Under the pieces are notes generated by a model. It worked only from the letters and a program-made list of their open reading frames with translations, did not search any database and was not told the DNA's origin. Both the position numbers and the translations under genes were made by a program. Of a DNA stretch of 15,086 nucleotides, positions 14,542-15,086 are shown piece after piece; within the stretch, counting starts at the first letter, position 1, and every line of letters begins with the position of its first letter. This stretch comes from Candidatus Woesearchaeota archaeon (GTDB lineage: Archaea > Nanobdellota > Nanobdellia > Woesearchaeales > JACQSR01): NCBI GenBank assembly GCA_023255615.1, contig JAHFLI010000011.1, positions 1 to 15,086 of the forward strand, given 5' to 3'.

Positions 14542-14832
14542 TTAAGATCCATATACCCTCTCGATATCTTCCCGAGACGCATAAATAAATGGAGGGCCTT
14601 TATAGAGATCATTTCCATTCACCTCTATCCTAAAACAGACGCGTTCGACAGATACGCCATTTCCTTTTCCAGCAGTTCGTATAACGCCATAAAATTTTGG
14701 TGGAAGCCCTTTTGAAATTGCCTTTTTTCCTTCAGAAACTCCCCGAAAGAAATGGTTCCTGAGAATTTTCTGCGGTCTCATTTCAAATGGGAACTGAAAA
14801 TCAATTAAAAAGGTTTTGCTGGGGGTAGATAT
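14542..14832 (-). pseudogene. N-terminal half of a gene split by an in-frame stop; start codon may be lost
   Basis: The frame reads protein-like sequence from about 14832 (STPSKTFLIDFQFPFEMRPQ), but the codon at 14830-14832 is ATA where an ATG would be expected, and the first true ATG is 14781. It runs to a TAA at 14542-14544 after EDIERVYGS, with the same frame continuing downstream. Starting at 14781 gives an 80-aa product with no ribosome site. A TATA box at 14861-14870 lies upstream. The lost start plus the internal stop suggest a decaying gene. Alternatives are a rare non-ATG start and two small genes. Family not recognised; no TM or signal peptide. Confidence 0.5.
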
Positions 14833-14860
14833 TGCCCTTACAAGTTTAATGAGATAGCAA

Positions 14861-14870
14861 TATTTAAATA
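14861..14870. promoter_or_regulatory. Palindromic TATA box between divergent genes
   Basis: TATTTAAATA reads the same on both strands. In the plus direction the ATG at 14892 is about 26 nt from its centre, a leaderless geometry. In the minus direction transcription would begin near 14839, upstream of the broken gene. One box may thus serve both sides. Confidence 0.5.
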
Positions 14871-14891
14871 GAGTGTAAGGGTACAATATGT

Positions 14892-15086
14892 ATGGCGATT
14901 ATACAAAAGAAACGTGGAAAACAAACATATTACTATTTACGACACAGTTTTAGAAAAAATTCTCGCGTTGTTACACGGGAAATGTATCTTGGAAAGAACA
15001 TCCCTAAAAATATTCAGGACCTTAAAGAATCAATGAAAAAAGAACAGCAAAAAGAAATTTCTAATACGCTTGAGCTCATCAAGAAG
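14892..15086 (+). CDS. N-terminus of a possible Fic-family protein, cut by window edge
   Basis: Sixty-five codons are visible, open to the right edge. The start reads MAIIQKKRGKQTYYYLRHSFR, then VVTREMYLGKNIPKNI and a charged helix (SMKKEQQKE). The KK-x-GK-x-YYYL-x-x-S-x-R...YLGK pattern resembles the N-terminal region of archaeal Fic-domain (AMP-transferase-like) proteins, but the Fic motif HPFxxGNGR would lie beyond the window. Some transposases begin in a similar way, so this is tentative. The start is ATG 14892; an overlapping ATG at 14888 runs into a stop after 21 codons. The start is about 26 nt from the TATA box. Confidence 0.6.
   Translation, partial: MAIIQKKRGKQTYYYLRHSFRKNSRVVTREMYLGKNIPKNIQDLKESMKKEQQKEISNTLELIKK

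Noticed and set aside
14421..14886. Alternative frames at 14421-14618 (minus) and 14461-14715 (plus) as genes
   Set aside because: They overlap the interrupted frame, which alone reads as well-formed protein on both sides of the TAA; these alternatives are low-complexity Ile/Phe-rich shadows.

Overview
The window reads as low-GC archaeal chromosome, most likely from a DPANN lineage of the Woesearchaeota/Pacearchaeota type. The archaeal call rests on a Taw1 (TYW1) wyosine-tRNA enzyme, a COG2521-type archaeal methyltransferase, a PGF-pre-PGF C-terminal domain on a giant surface protein, and promoters with a TATA box about 25-28 nt upstream of the start codon (leaderless mRNAs). The lineage is inferred from protein style (many tiny genes, Cys-rich surface protein), not from a marker gene.

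Layout. 1-1213 (minus): a two-gene folate unit, a CADD-type self-sacrificing pABA synthase followed 2 nt later by dihydropteroate synthase (folP, cut by the window edge). 1253-7282 (minus): one 2009-residue secreted, membrane-anchored protein with about 25 short four-cysteine repeats, about 150 cysteines, two Ca-type Asp motifs, a Ser/Gly linker, a PGF-pre-PGF domain and a C-terminal TM helix. 7356-7604 (minus): a small two-TM protein. 7636-8466 (minus): the methyltransferase, preceded by a train of four very small genes at 8506-8905 (two zinc ribbons, a CCC-rich lysine-tailed peptide, an acidic peptide). 9005-9961 (minus): a CorA-type divalent metal transporter with a GTN signature. 10022-10435 (minus): an unrecognised 137-aa protein with a weak HPr-like look. 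10500-10938 (minus): a HIT-family gene broken by a single-base frameshift. 11009-12061 (plus): a HAD hydrolase and MsrB. 12067-12543 (minus): a secreted coiled-coil protein. 12677-12853 (plus): a 58-aa PLDc_N-like membrane protein. 12957-14121 (minus): Taw1. 14155-14832 (minus): an apparently decaying gene with an in-frame stop. 14892-15086 (plus): the start of a possible Fic-family protein.

How the genes work together: only the CADD-folP pair forms a clear pathway (pABA production, then its condensation with the pterin). The remaining genes are mostly single transcription units, each with its own TATA box, as expected of a compact archaeal genome. I see no CRISPR array, rRNA, tRNA, insertion sequence or att site. 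The most notable items are the CADD-folP unit, the giant cysteine-repeat surface protein, the micro-gene train at 8506-8905, and two broken genes (HIT and 14155-14832).
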